64,000 bases of DNA from Cymodocea nodosa (lineage: Eukaryota; Streptophyta; Magnoliopsida; Alismatales; Cymodoceaceae). Every line of letters starts with the position of its first letter. The stretch's first letter is position 1. A program made the translations under genes and the position numbers. Location: NCBI GenBank assembly GCA_036874045.1, contig CM072345.1:14910001-14974000 (forward strand), given 5' to 3'. Below are positions 1-11,849 of this stretch, piece after piece. The notes beneath the pieces were generated by a model. The model had not been told where the DNA came from. It saw nothing but the letters and a program-made list of their open reading frames with translations, and did no database searches.

Positions 1-1121
1 CCGTCAGATGTCGTTTCCTACTGAAGCTGTTAAGAGCTGCAAGCGCATTGGACTGTAGTGAGATTTGTAAGAAAGAGCTGGTGACTAGAATCGGCCGCCA
101 ATTGGAGGAGGCCTCTGTGTCTGAGCTTTTGATTCCAAGCACGGGGGAGACAACAATATATGAGGTTGACATGGTGCTTGGTATAGTAGAGGAATTTGTG
201 ATGCAGGAACATGGGAGTGCTTGCACCAACCCGCATGCTAGTGACGAGGTTCAGGAGGTCAGAAGCCCTTTATTCGTCTCGGATTCATCAAAAGTTGCGG
301 TGGCAAAGCTGATCGATGGATATCTTGCTGAAATTGCGAGAGATCCAAACTTACCTCTTTCAAAGTTCATGGATCTGGCAGAAATGGTATCTGGGTTCTC
401 GAGGCCTAGTCATGATGCACTGTATCGTGCGATAGACATGTATCTAAAGGTGGCTTCTCCCTTCTAACTTCTTTCTGAAAAAAACTGCTTTTTTAGATAC
501 TGTTGATGATTTGAATTCAGAATTTTCTTTCCCTGGTGATCTTACGAGAAAATATCAAGTTTATGTTTCCGCTTAATTTGAAAAGAAAGGCATGTTGATG
601 TGACTGTGCATAATAATCAGGAACATCCAAGCCTCGGCAAGGCGGAAAAAAGGAGAATTTGCCGTCTAATGGACTGCAAGAAGCTCTCCATAGACGCCTG
701 CACGCACGCTGTCCAGAACGAGCGCCTCCCATTACGTGTGGTCGTCCAAGTTCTCTTCTTTCAGCAAATGCGAGGGACGGCCGATCACCCCATGACGAGC
801 CGGTCCCTTTTTCCGCAAGACAACCGTGGGGGATCCAACGCCAGCTCAAGGTCGGCGGCGACCACCACCAACACGGAAGACGACTGGGATGCCGCCGACA
901 CCAAATCGGCGCAGCCGCTCGGCCACCACAGGGACGGTGATGGGGGTCACAGAGCGAAGGGGATGTTGACCCCCAAGAAGATGCTTGGGAAGATCTGGTC
1001 GATGAAGAGCCATGTTCGAGGAGAGAACAGCAGCTCCGACACGTCGGAGAGTCCTGGTTCGACCAACCTCGAGGAATCCAAGTCGACGCTCTCGAGAAAC
1101 ACAAGGAATTCGGTGTCCTAG
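1..1121 (+). CDS. NPH3-domain protein (phototropic-response/NPY-like), 3' part
   Basis: The gene is cut by the window edge; the last two exons are visible. Exon A runs in frame from base 3 to 449 and the final exon is 621-1121 (stop 1119-1121). The 171-base intron (450-620) has GT-AG ends in phase 0. The visible C-terminal 315 residues show the hallmark NPH3-domain pieces FLLKLLRAAS, RQLEEASVSELLIP, KAEKRRICRLMDCKKLS and NERLPLRVVVQVLFFQQMR, followed by a Ser-rich tail. Known role of the family: plant-specific adaptors of CUL3 E3 ligases, usually with an N-terminal BTB domain (not in view), acting at the plasma membrane in phototropism or auxin/PIN-dependent organ formation. Which subgroup (NPY, RPT2-like or other) cannot be fixed from this fragment. 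I see no damage in the visible part. Confidence 0.93.
450..620 (+). other. Intron of the NPH3-domain gene
   Basis: The donor follows the Tyr-Leu-Lys codons and the acceptor ends in AATCAG. Joining the two exons restores the family motif reading DMYLK-EHPSLGKAEKRR without a frame change. The intron is AT-rich and short, with nothing else recognisable inside. Confidence 0.88.
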
Positions 1122-1648
1122 TCGTGTGGAATGCCTTCCTTCGGTTTTCTTTTTCTTTCTTTCTTTTTTCGATTTCCTGTACGAAGACGTTGACCATATC
1201 GGCTTTTTTTTTGTAACATAATTAGGGTACGAGGATTAAAATATGTTCGTATTTTTATTTTTCTTAAAAATCTTCTTCGTTGATCCCACAATTAACAGAC
1301 TGACTAATATATGATCATTCATTTAAGGTGACTTTGTGAAGCATGGTGAAATAGAACATCTACCATGACGATTGATTTAATTTTTGATAATTAATTCATT
1401 TGATCGATTGTTTATATTTTGAGTTTTGAACCGATGAGTAGTTTATTAAGACGGTCGGTCAATTTTATTTTGGACGATAGTTTTTAATTCACACCGTGAA
1501 TAAATACAGAATTAATGAGGTTTTAACGGTTTAAATGTATTTTATTATCAAACGCTGAATTAATGGGACAAATTATTTTTATTATAAAATCTACTAAAAT
1601 ATAAATATTTGGATCGACGTATTTATATAGCATGAGTTTACCGCATAT
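1122..1648. other. 3' flank of the NPH3 gene, AT-rich spacer
   Basis: This holds the presumed 3' UTR of the NPH3-domain gene, pyrimidine-rich at about 1138-1180, followed by AT-rich DNA with no coding potential I recognise. It ends where the hAT-like terminal sequence begins. Confidence 0.6.
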
Positions 1649-4600
1649 CCATGTGTATGTCAATGGGCCGGGCTAAGCCTGTGCTGGCTGTGGGTCAGGT
1701 CGGGCTGGCCAGCCGTTGTTGATTTTTTCAACAAATGTACGCATGACCTGAACTTTTGATCAGATTTTTCGATCTTTCGATGGATTTTTTTTTTTTGTGT
1801 TTTTGCATTGGATTTTTCGATCTCTGATCAGATTTCGAATTTCCATTGAATTTTTTGATCATATTTTTTTTTATTTTAAATATAATAATAAATAAATATA
1901 CATATATTATTTTTTTAATTTCTAATTCCTTATTATTTAATCTAAATACATATTAAGAAAAAAGAAACATTCAAACACAAATTCATAAAGTTAAAATAAA
2001 TTATTTTATTTATAAAATTATATTGTAAGTTGTAACAAGACAAATATTGTATTAAATATTTTTATATTTAATTTTTCAAATTCATCTGTAAAATCATTTT
2101 ATTTCTATTCTCTACAAACTTGAATAAGTTTCAAATCTTTTATATACATTCAAGTCTCCAATATATTATTTTTTAACTTAACTCTTCTGTCATATAATAT
2201 ATTTTCACTAATACTAAAAGATAATTCACATGAAACTAAAATTATTAGTAAATCTTTAACAATTAAAAAAATAATAATAATATTTCCATTAATCGATTAT
2301 ATCAAATTTCATGAAATTAAGATTTTTTCTCACTAAAGAGTTATGATTAGTATTATTAAAATTTATTAATTCTTATCTAGTTGTTGAGTTAGAAATTTTA
2401 TTATAATTGTCAACAAATAAACTTAAATCATATATTGATGATGATGATGGTAGTTCTATTAAATAATATGAATATTATGTTTGTTGTAATCTATACCTTA
2501 TAATATATAAATAAAATATGTTATTGAAATTTTCTTTTACATTTTCAATAACTACATTGAGTTTTATATTTAAACATTTTTGTATTATATTTAATATTTT
2601 TTCAGTAAATTTTATTTTAGTTGTAAAATCTAAACAAGTAGTTAATATATATAAAAGAGGTATATCATTCCAATACTTTAAAAAAATTTCTTTCATTTTT
2701 AGAATTATTGGTGTGAAAAATGGATAATTACCATAATTATTAAAAACCTTTGTAATATTATATAAATAAGGTATTACTTAAACAAAAGTAAAATAATAGA
2801 GTGATATAAATATTTAGTTGCATTATAAAATAGTTTTAAAAAATTAACAAAATAATTAACAATTGCAAAGTCATTCTCAATTAAAGATATTGTATTATTA
2901 TAAATTCTTCTATTAAAATAATTTCTTTATAAGACAAACAATTTTTTAAACATTAAATACAAAGAATTTCATCTTTAAGAAAAATTCATACCAAATGTAT
3001 TATGTATTAAATTAAATGAATGACAAATATGATTAAATATTTATTGACGCTTACCACTACATGTAATATAAACTAATGCAATTCTAATATATTCAATAAA
3101 TTTTTTTCTCCAACACTAATTTAAATTATAAGATTAATTATATACATCTTGTTTGAAATAAAATAAAACCATGCGTAGACTTAATTTACTCTTAAACATA
3201 GATATAATTGCACTATTATTAGAAACATTATCAAAAGTAATGCCACCCACTTTTTTTAATTTAAAAAAGTTTGAAAAATTTTATAGTAATAGAAAAATTA
3301 TTTTGTGCAGTATGAGGATGATTTATTTTTTTAAGTCCTATTAATATTTTTTATAAAATCTAATTAAATTTAATAAATTATGTAATAATAATAATAATAT
3401 ATCATATTTTAGTTTTTTTCTCTTGATTATCAAATGTACATGTTATTGAAGTATTTATAAAATATATTACATTAATTAGTTCTATCATAAACCTCGATAA
3501 TATCTTATCTAATGGCATTCTTAGAAACAATTTTCAATCATAGACAATATGCTTGTAAAGTATATTTTTAAAAATGTTAATTAGCACTAAAATTAATAAA
3601 TAAATTCTAAACAATAACAAATTCAGCATATAGTTCCCTAGGTTTTTTATTATCATAATTGCATTATGAAATATTACTTTCAATATTAAAAGTAAATTAA
3701 TTGAATTTTTTTTAATATTTTTAAATTTACAATTAGCTAAATGTTTACTTAAATAACTTATACTACCAAAAGTATTATAAGAAAAATCTGTATTGTAAAT
3801 ATTATAGTACGCCATTTCATTGTCAATCATAGATTTCATCTTTATTATAAATTTTAATTTTAAAGTAGATATTATTATTTTTTTAACAATAATATTTAAT
3901 GATATTTTATTTTCTATGCTTTGAGATTATTATTTTGATTGAAAAGTCTAAAATTTGTTGTTATTACTGAAGTTATTCATCATTTTATAAAATTTGAGGA
4001 TCGAACAAATTTGAAACTTAGAAATATTGTAAACTTGAGAATTGAAAGAAGATTGCGAATTTATAATTAATATATTGGAGTCGAAGATTGAGTTGTGAAA
4101 ATTAAATTGTGATTGAATTAATTTATAAATTACCCCCGTCCTCCTTTCACAAACCACAATGTTAGGTCAAAACATTCAATCAATGTTCGATTACATTGAA
4201 CAACTCATATTTATATATTATTTTGTGAAATGATTTTAAATTTATAATATATGTATAAATTTAATTACATAATATAGAATATATATATATGCATATATAA
4301 ATACAATTTCATAAATATTTATGGGTAATAAATAATTTATAAATAAAATATTATGATAATATTCAAAAACTAATTTCGATTAAATGGAACAACTCATAGT
4401 TATATATTATTTTATGAAATGGTTTTAAATTTATAATATACATATAATTTTAATTACATAATATAGTATATTTATACGTATCATATAAATATAATTTCGT
4501 AAATGTTTACAGAAATATTTGCGAATAATAAATAAAATGTTCTGTTCGACCGATGTTGTACGACATTCACCCAGTCGAAGTTTCGAACGTTGCATAAGTG

Positions 4601-4777
4601 CACCGTGCACAATGTTCGGGCGGGCCTAGAAGTTGTGTCGTGTTAAATCGGCCCACGGGCCTAAAGAAAATAATTCTATCGATTCGTCTTAACGTGGAGA
4701 ACCGTGTTAAGTTAGGCCGAATCTGCGTCAAACGGTCTAAATCGGAGTCATCGGACTAAGTTGACGCCTACACCTAT
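1649..4777 (-). mobile_element. Decayed hAT-family DNA transposon
   Basis: Minus-strand translations show three hAT transposase landmarks in the expected order. About 3840-3700 has a BED-finger-like segment ending in SYLSKHLANCKFKN. About 2696-2475 has KEIFLKYWNDIPLLYILTTC, matching the KYW/DIPLLY block before the hATC domain. About 2265-2110 has the pattern VSCELSFSISENILYDRR, matching the hATC block usually read as ASESAFSTGGRV. The ends look like plant hAT termini: GTGTATGTCAATGGGCCGGG near 1653-1672, and at the right end the reverse complement of GTTGACGCCTACACC (4760-4774). GC-rich subterminal regions at 1661-1710 and 4615-4665 fit too. No clean 8-bp target duplication remains. The coding parts are full of stops, so this is an old, non-autonomous copy. 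Exact ends are uncertain by several bases. Confidence 0.8.
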
Positions 4778-5000
4778 ACTAACCCGAGAGAAATATCTGT
4801 CTGTTTTTTTTTTTTAAAAAATGCAAACAATTCACGTCAACGTGGAAGTTGATCGGCCATTAATTTATGATTACGACTACTATCTCTGTTTTTTTTTTCT
4901 CTCTCTTTTTTATGAAAGCTAGTTTTTTTTCCAGGTTCACCGAAGTAGAGATTTCAGACTTCATCCCACCACCAAGCCCAAGTTCCTCCCGCTGCCATTC
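4778..5000 (+). promoter_or_regulatory. Upstream region and 5' leader of the polyamine transporter gene
   Basis: Only about 220 bases separate the transposon end from the ATG at 5001. They contain T-runs, a pyrimidine-rich leader (about 4884-4932) and an upstream ATG at 4867 in another frame that overlaps the main start. No clear TATA box stands out, so the true promoter may lie partly inside the old hAT element. This is inference. Confidence 0.35.
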
Positions 5001-8000
5001 ATGGGACAAGTCCAGGAACAGCCGCCGTCGCCGCCGGTTCCCGCCGCCACCACCCCGAAACTGACCTTCCTACCACTTGTCGCCTTGATCTTCTACGATG
5101 TCTGTGGCGGTCCATTCGGCGTCGAGGACACCGTCCGGACCGGCGGCGGTCCACTCCTCTCCCTTCTCGGCTTCCTCATCTTCCCCCTCATCTGGTCACT
5201 CCCGGAAGCCCTCGTCACCGCCGAGCTCGCGGCCGCCTTCCCAGACAATGGAGGCTACGTTCTCTGGATCTCGAACGCATTCGGCCGGTTTTGGGGGTTC
5301 CAAGTTGGCTTCTGGAAGTGGTTCTCCGGTGTCATGGACAACGCCCTCTACCCGGTCCTGTTTCTGGATTACCTCAAGTCATCGACGCCAGCGTTGGAGA
5401 CTGGCGGCGTCGCAAGGATCCCCGCTCTGCTTGCGACCACGGCCGCGCTCACGTACATGAATTACCGGGGGTTGCACATTGTTGGCTTGTCGGCGGTTTT
5501 CCTCGCGGTATTCTCGTTGTGCCCGTTCGTCGTGATGGCCATGCTCGCATTGCCAAAGCTAAAGCCGAGGAGGTGGGTGATTGTGGATTGGGGGAAGGTG
5601 GATCCACGAGGCTACTTCAACAGCATGTTCTGGAACCTCAATTACTGGGATAAGGTGCGGATATCGTTCCCGTGAATATTTTTTCCCCCCCAATTTCAAA
5701 TCTGATCCTCGTTTGATCTGGCAATTTCAATGATTCAATTCAAACTCCCAACCGAAGAATCGCCGTCATACCTAGGAAATATGGACATCATCATCAATGA
5801 CACTGTCCAATCTCATTCCCCTTTTCCTTTCCTTTTCGTGAAATCAAAATCTGAAGGTCGTTCAGTTCTAAGAACTTGTGGTCGTTCTAGGCGAGTACAC
5901 TGGCCGGAGAAGTAGACGAACCTAGCCGGACCTTCCCGAGAGCTGTATTGGGGACAGTGGTGCTGGTAATGTGCAGCTACCTGATTCCCTTGCTGGCTGG
6001 CACTGGTGCTTTGGACGAATTAAGCACAGAGGCGTGGTACGATGGGTACTTTGCACAAGTGGGATTGCTGATCGGAGGTGTGTGGCTGAAGTGGTGGATC
6101 CAGGCAGCAGCGGCCATATCGAATATGGGTCTGTTCGAGGCGGAAATGAGCAGTGACGCCTTCCAGCTGCTTGGCATGAGTGAAATGGGTCTGCTTCCTT
6201 CAATGTTCGCAGCCAGGTAATTGATTTCACTACTTTCATTGGAATTATTTTGGTAAATTCACTTGCACAAATCGAGATATCTGAACATACACCAATGGGA
6301 AATAGGTGTTGGATCAAATTCAATTGAAAATCAAACAACAGTGGATAACCTGCGTGCAAATAATAACAATCAATTATATCCATTAATTGAAAATAGTAAT
6401 TTTAAATTGTAATATACAAGAAAAGATAAACATAAAAATCAAGTTGAAATAATAGTTGATAAAAGTTCAAAAGATGAAGTTGTTTATGTGTAATAAGGAT
6501 AAAAGATAGAATTGCAATGATTGAGTTTTTGATGGGGAAATAAGACAGTTATTGTAATCAGTGCATACGACTCTATAAATAAGTTTAAGAGAAGCTATTA
6601 AATAGAAAATTTGGGAAGATTTACATAATTTAGTTTGTAGTTTACCTACTAGTGAAAAGCTTTTTAATAAAGAGATTTAAATAGTCATGTAAGGGAGCAA
6701 AATTTAGTATGCAAAAGAAATTATAGAGGATTTGATTTTAGTAACAGAAATGAGGAGGAAAATTCAATTTTAGACTTTAACATAACGTACAACCATTTAA
6801 TAGCTAACACTCATTTTAAGAAAAGAGATGAGCATTTAATTACACTTAGAAGTGGTTGAAATGCTAGTCAAATAATTTTTTTTACTTAATAGAAAAATAG
6901 ATTAAAGAATGTGTAAATATTTTAAGGTTATTCTAGAAGAAAACTACACAACTTAATTTGTTAGTATTAGATGTTAATATCAAAATTAAGAAGAAAAAGA
7001 TTAAAGTATGTAAGGGCCTAAGAATTAAGTAGTGAAATTTAAAAAGTGAAAATAACTGGTTAAAAGAATGAATATAACAATTAGATGGGGAGGTAAATAA
7101 ACTTGGAAATGAAATGACTAATATTACTAAAAAGATTATTAAGGAAATTTTAGAAGAGTTTTGTTAGGTAACTTCACTGGGTAAAGAAAACTCATGGTGG
7201 AATGAAAATTTACAAAAGATAATAAAAGAAAAAAAAGAATGCTATAAAATTTATCATAAATGTAGAAATGAAGAAAATTTATAGAAATATAAGCTACCAA
7301 AAAGGAATACTAAGAAAATTGTTGGTGAAGTTAAAAATTAATCATATAAGGAATTATATGATAATATGAGCACACAAAAAAGAAAACTAATTTTTTTAAA
7401 AAATTTCTCAGTTATTGCATTCATAATAGAAAAAGAGACATTAATTTTATTTATTATTATTATATCCATTAATGTCATACTTTTACCAATCAAGATTCCT
7501 ATATTCTAAGTCCATCAAAACTTAAAGAGGGAAGGAAATGAACTTTTAGTGGTTATCACGAAAAGAAAAGAAAATTAATGCCCTCCGTCAACAACTTGGT
7601 TCGTAGAGAGGTCCCAATCAACTATGTAAATGAGGGAAGCCATGGTTCAGTTTGTTTTGAGTGTTCTTTTCTTGCAGGTCGAAATATGGGACACCCACCG
7701 TAAGCATCATATGCTCTGCCACAGGAGTTGTCATCTTGTCATGGATGAGCTTCCAAGAAATCATAGAATTCCTGAACTTCTTGTATGCCATAGGAATGCT
7801 CTTTGAATTTGCAGCTTTCATAAAGCTCAGAATTAAAAAGCCAGATCTGCTCAGACCTTACAGGGTTCCCCTCTCTACAGCTGGAGCTGTGATAGTTTGC
7901 GTTCCCCCTATGTTTCTGCTTCTCCTTGTCATGTGTCTGTCTTCTGCAAGGACGTTTGTTGTGAGTGGTAGTGTTATTTTGGTCGGTCTTTTCCTCTATC

Positions 8001-8176
8001 CTTCCATCAATTATGTGAAGGAGAAGGGATGGGTGGAGTTCATCCCCGGGTGGAATCTCTCAGGCAGCAATGCCTTGGATGTCCTTCCTGCTTCATGCGC
8101 GATGCGTGCAGAAGTTGTTGACGAAGAAGCTTCTTCCTCCCTTCTTCTGTCTGAAGAGGTCTCAAAGGAGCGGTAG
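5001..8176 (+). CDS. Polyamine uptake transporter (PUT/LAT family, APC superfamily)
   Basis: Three exons: 5001-5654, 5891-6216 and 7678-8176, giving 492 aa. Splices are AAG|GTGCGG...TAG|GCG (phase 0) and CCAG|GTAATT...GCAG|GTCG (phase 2). Joining rebuilds the family blocks [19 protein letters not shown] and [14 protein letters not shown]. Exon 1 has the N-terminal motifs [38 protein letters not shown] and [19 protein letters not shown]. About 12 hydrophobic segments follow and a hydrophilic tail ends in a Ser/Glu stretch. Known family role: proton-coupled uptake of spermidine, putrescine and sometimes paraquat across plasma or endomembranes; length fits the usual 460-540 aa. The ATG at 5001 is chosen because it directly precedes the family-type Pro/Ala-rich leader. 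The long second intron is occupied by a LINE fragment in sense orientation. The copy looks intact. Confidence 0.95.
6440..7375 (+). mobile_element. RTE-type LINE fragment (endonuclease half) in intron 2 of the transporter gene
   Basis: Forward translations in mixed frames match the plant RTE LINE protein in order. There is a VISAYDS segment near 6555, then [10 protein letters not shown] near 6680 and [12 protein letters not shown] near 6750. Next come [20 protein letters not shown] near 6800 and the Trp/Asn-rich linker with KEKKECYK near 7225. These are endonuclease-domain blocks followed by the linker before the reverse transcriptase. The copy is broken by many stops and shifts and is truncated before the RT domain. 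It sits in the same orientation as the host gene. A related linker sequence recurs in another LINE fragment at about 54500-54660. Confidence 0.75.
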
Positions 8177-9932
8177 TACTTTTTAGTTGGGGGTATCATT
8201 ATGACATTAATTAATTATACAGGAGAATTTTAGGCAACATCTATTTATTATTTTTTAATTCGTACATGAAGCATTATGTAACCCAGCCTATTCAAGCCAA
8301 ACTAATATGGAACTTTGATAGAGATTTGGTACAAAAAAATCATCCTGTAAAAGTAACAATATATAAGATAACGTAGTTTGTTTTCTACACTCATCTACAC
8401 TACGTGAGGAAGAAATTCTACATGTGACTAACCATCTCATTATGTGCTGACTTACTGTAATTTAGACAAAAATACAGTCAATATTATAAAATGAAAAACA
8501 GAAATTCTATATTTGCCTATCATGGGCCAGAGGTTTCCAGGGAAATCTTCTCTGGGACCCACATTGCTTGTGTGGTCAAAGTTGTTGTTTTTTTTTCTTT
8601 TTTTCAGATTCACGTGTCAGTTGCATCGCCATTTAGGGTTAAATTTGTTTTCATCAACTAAAGTTATATCGTCAATAAATAACATACATAAAGATATTTT
8701 AAAAAAAAATTTCTTAGTTATTGCACTCATAATCGAAAAAAACATCTTTATTGTAAACCTGAGTGTGTTGAAAATTCTTAGGTTTTCATTTTATAGTTTT
8801 AATTACTGTTTTTTCTCGTACATGTTCTTTATAATTACGTTGAGGTGCCAGCCACTTTTTAATTTAAAATAAATTAATCATATACAAGAGAAAATGATCG
8901 TTTACTACATACTTGTATTAATTTTATTAATTTTTTTTTTTTTTTACTATATACGAGACTATTTTAATAATTTCAATGTCTTTATTTTTGGATGGATGGA
9001 TCATGGATGTGCCAAAATTTAGTTTAAGAGATCCCACATGGCTTTGATATGTAAGCCTGAATGTAAATTTTCAATTCAAAACGAACGGAGAGACCTTACT
9101 TGTTTATAATTAATATCTATATGTATAAGTCTCATCCTTTCTTTCGGTCATTTTCGAGTTACGCTGAGGTGGGACGGACACGGATCGATCTTCCCACCTT
9201 CCATGCGGAAGACCGAGAAAAATGTTGGTTCCCTCCCGGATTGGAAGACGATAGATAATAAATCGTTGCCGCCACACATGGCATCAAGAATATTATATGA
9301 ATATATGCAACCCTTGCGTGTACAAGTTGCATACCAGACCGAAGGAATCGCAAAGATCACCGACGACGACCCTGTCACGACGAATTGTCCAAATGATATC
9401 CGACGGCCGCCTATCAGCCCATGCATGATTTCGGAGTATCAGAAACGTACACCTGATGGATCGGCTATCGCCATCCACCAGATATCGATCTCGCAGACTT
9501 GTATCGTAGAGAAGAAGACATATTAGAGTAGTGGGATTTAAAGGTTTGTACCGCACATGTTCCATCGTCGTCGCTGAAAAAGAAACAACGAGGATAAGGT
9601 TTAAAGATGGGGTGGATATTGTAAACACGTCAGTCAATACATGTTGGCGTTGGTTCCTTTGATTAATTTTCTCTGCAACTACAATCACAGTGCGTGTTAA
9701 ACGTACATGTTTGTTCTCGCTCTTTCTATTCTACACCATCGACAGGCACCGCACACACTCCACCAGTTACGGTCGATGGATCGATTCGTGAACCAATATT
9801 GACAACGTCACGTCGATCCGGAGGGGCGGCGACGGCGACGGCGACGACGGGGAGTGGGGGTGCCGGGGGGAATTAATAATATTGATGGATGGATCGGTGG
9901 CCAACACCCACCATCGTCACGTCCAGCCACGC
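8177..9932. other. Gene-free spacer after the transporter gene
   Basis: This holds the 3' UTR of the transporter and AT-rich DNA. At about 8704-8740 a 37-base stretch repeats a sequence at 7398-7434 with three mismatches. A moderately GC-rich part (about 9140-9530) has overlapping short open frames on both strands, but none resembles a known protein. I see no RNA gene. Confidence 0.5.
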
Positions 9933-10314
9933 TCAGAAGCTGCCGGAGAAATGGTAGGGCGATCCACAGGAGACCCAGTGCAAGGCATCCCAGGGTTGCT
10001 TCCTCGTCCTCCTACTACTGGTGGGCGGCTGCGGCGTCGCCTGGTGGTGGTTGTGCACCATCGACTTTCTCAGCAACTCCCACATGACGTGTACGTCTTC
10101 GTACTCACACGCGCTCACCTCCTTCCTCAGCTTCATCAATCCTTAATTTGAAAAAAACAAAAGAATACGTTGGATTAATACATCAAATCGAGACGTTTGG
10201 TAGATTAATTCTCGAGTGCATACCTGTTCTTCTTCTCCGACAGCCAAGGCGCTCGCCGACGCTGATCCAGAGCCTTCTCATGCACAAGCTCAGCCGTTCC
10301 CACCACTCCATCAT
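9933..10314 (-). CDS. Small conserved plant protein (99 aa) with CEYEDVHVMWELL motif
   Basis: Two exons on the minus strand: 10314-10224 and 10141-9933 (stop 9935-9933). The 82-base intron starts ACAG|GTATGC and ends TTAAG|GA, phase 1. The spliced protein begins MMEWWERLSLCMRRLWISVG and continues across the junction as RRRRTGLMKLRKEVSACEYE, then DVHVMWELLRKS, with a His/Pro/Arg-rich tail. The Trp-Trp-Glu-Arg start and the LRxEVxxCEYEDVHVMWE block recur in small uncharacterised plant proteins of about 90-110 aa that I recall; no function is known to me. No signal peptide or membrane segment is evident. Each exon is too short to stand out alone; the in-phase splice and a TATA box upstream support a real gene. 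A second ATG follows at once (10311). Confidence 0.8.
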
Positions 10315-10412
10315 ATCGCTCGACTTTCACACGCACGCACGCAGAGAGAGAGAGAGGGCAAAGCCTGCAAAGTCTTCGTTCCTTCTCACACTATACTCTC
10401 GCTCTTTGTGTA

Positions 10413-10422
10413 TATATTTATA
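10413..10422 (-). promoter_or_regulatory. TATA box of the 99-aa gene
   Basis: On the minus strand the sequence reads TATAAATATA about 100 bases before the ATG at 10314. The leader between them is rich in GA repeats (10341-10358 region), typical of plant 5' UTRs. Transcription would start near 10385. Confidence 0.6.
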
Positions 10423-10423
10423 G

Positions 10424-11803
10424 TTGATGTTGGATTGTCAATACCTATCTATTTTATAAATAAGTAAATAAATAAATGAAGGCGTTAGTTAATTAAATAT
10501 TTATGTATTTGTATTAAAAAAAAAAAAAAACATGTTTGAAGAAGAAGGAGAAGGCGTCGTTTTCGCTCAACCAACGTAAGCTGAGGATGGACTGACTTCC
10601 CGATTCCCAACCAAGCGGCAAACGGCCATTACCGACGGCTATAGCTCAGCCGCCACCGACGTACCCCGTGATTAATTTGCTCCTTCCTCCCGCCGCCACC
10701 GCACATCGCAGCTCGGCTAGCTTCCAGCGGCACACGCTGCAACTCTCGATTTCTGCCATATTTTATCTTTCCTTTCGACAAAAGCACGGCCACGTCATGC
10801 AAATCTGAGTCATACGTACGTGTCCATGGAATCTGACCCGAATGTTGACCGGCATTTCAGAATACGTGCGCCCGCACGTCTCTCTTCACACATGTACGCC
10901 GCCATAGTCAATAGCAATAATATTATAAGCCTTTTTGTTTTACTTTCTGAAACTCCAGTAATTATATACAGCGTGAGGTGGAAAATGGTGGTGGTGGCGG
11001 TGGCCGTCGTCTATCGGGCCGATGCTTGTCGCTTGCGTACCCAACTTCGTCGCCTCGGCATCTTCTCCTCTGACCCACAAAGATTAACTTGACCTGATAC
11101 AATCTGATCCCAGAAATTAGAATGGTTATTTTTGCCCTTTTCTCTTTTAGGAGAACGAAGGTGTCGTCTTGTGCCGTGCGACGTCTCACCTCCTCCATCG
11201 GTCGACGGTCCCAAGATCAACGATCAGCCGACAAACACGGAAGCTAGAGGGCGGCCGGCCGTTCGCGGGGCACGTGCAAGCACTGGACCGGCCGGACCGC
11301 ATCGAAAACAAACCACAGACGTAATACGGAAAGCCACTCAGCACGTAAAATATTTATTTATCTATCATTTAATTTACTGTAATTATACATTTAATCTATA
11401 AGATAAACACCAGCCAGTAGCATTTTTAATTGAATATATGGTTGGTTAGAGTAATGTCGAACTCAATGGAATCGTATATTTTGAAATGATAAAAAGAAGA
11501 AGGAAAATAATTAAAATTGTAATAAATAAAGACAAAACAACGATGTTGCGCTGTACCCACCAACTACAGCTACCACTCCGGGGGTTGATGGTTCTTGAAA
11601 ACATGCACTGTGGGGGACATTTTACATTATTATATTTGTTAAATAAAATTATTTTTTAAATAATATGCACGTAAATTGTACAATGTGTGGCATGAAGCAA
11701 AAAAGTAAGGGCTTTGTCACCTAAATGGGATTATACAAGTGCCTGATGAAGCATCTACACTCAAATGGGCGTAGTCACCTGCACATTCATTGCCCTTGAA
11801 TAT

Positions 11804-11849
<46 letters not shown>

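Noticed and set aside
517-1197. Long minus-strand open frame over the NPH3 gene end
   Set aside because: It overlaps the conserved plus-strand NPH3 exon in antisense and has no recognisable domain; it is a shadow of GC-rich coding sequence.
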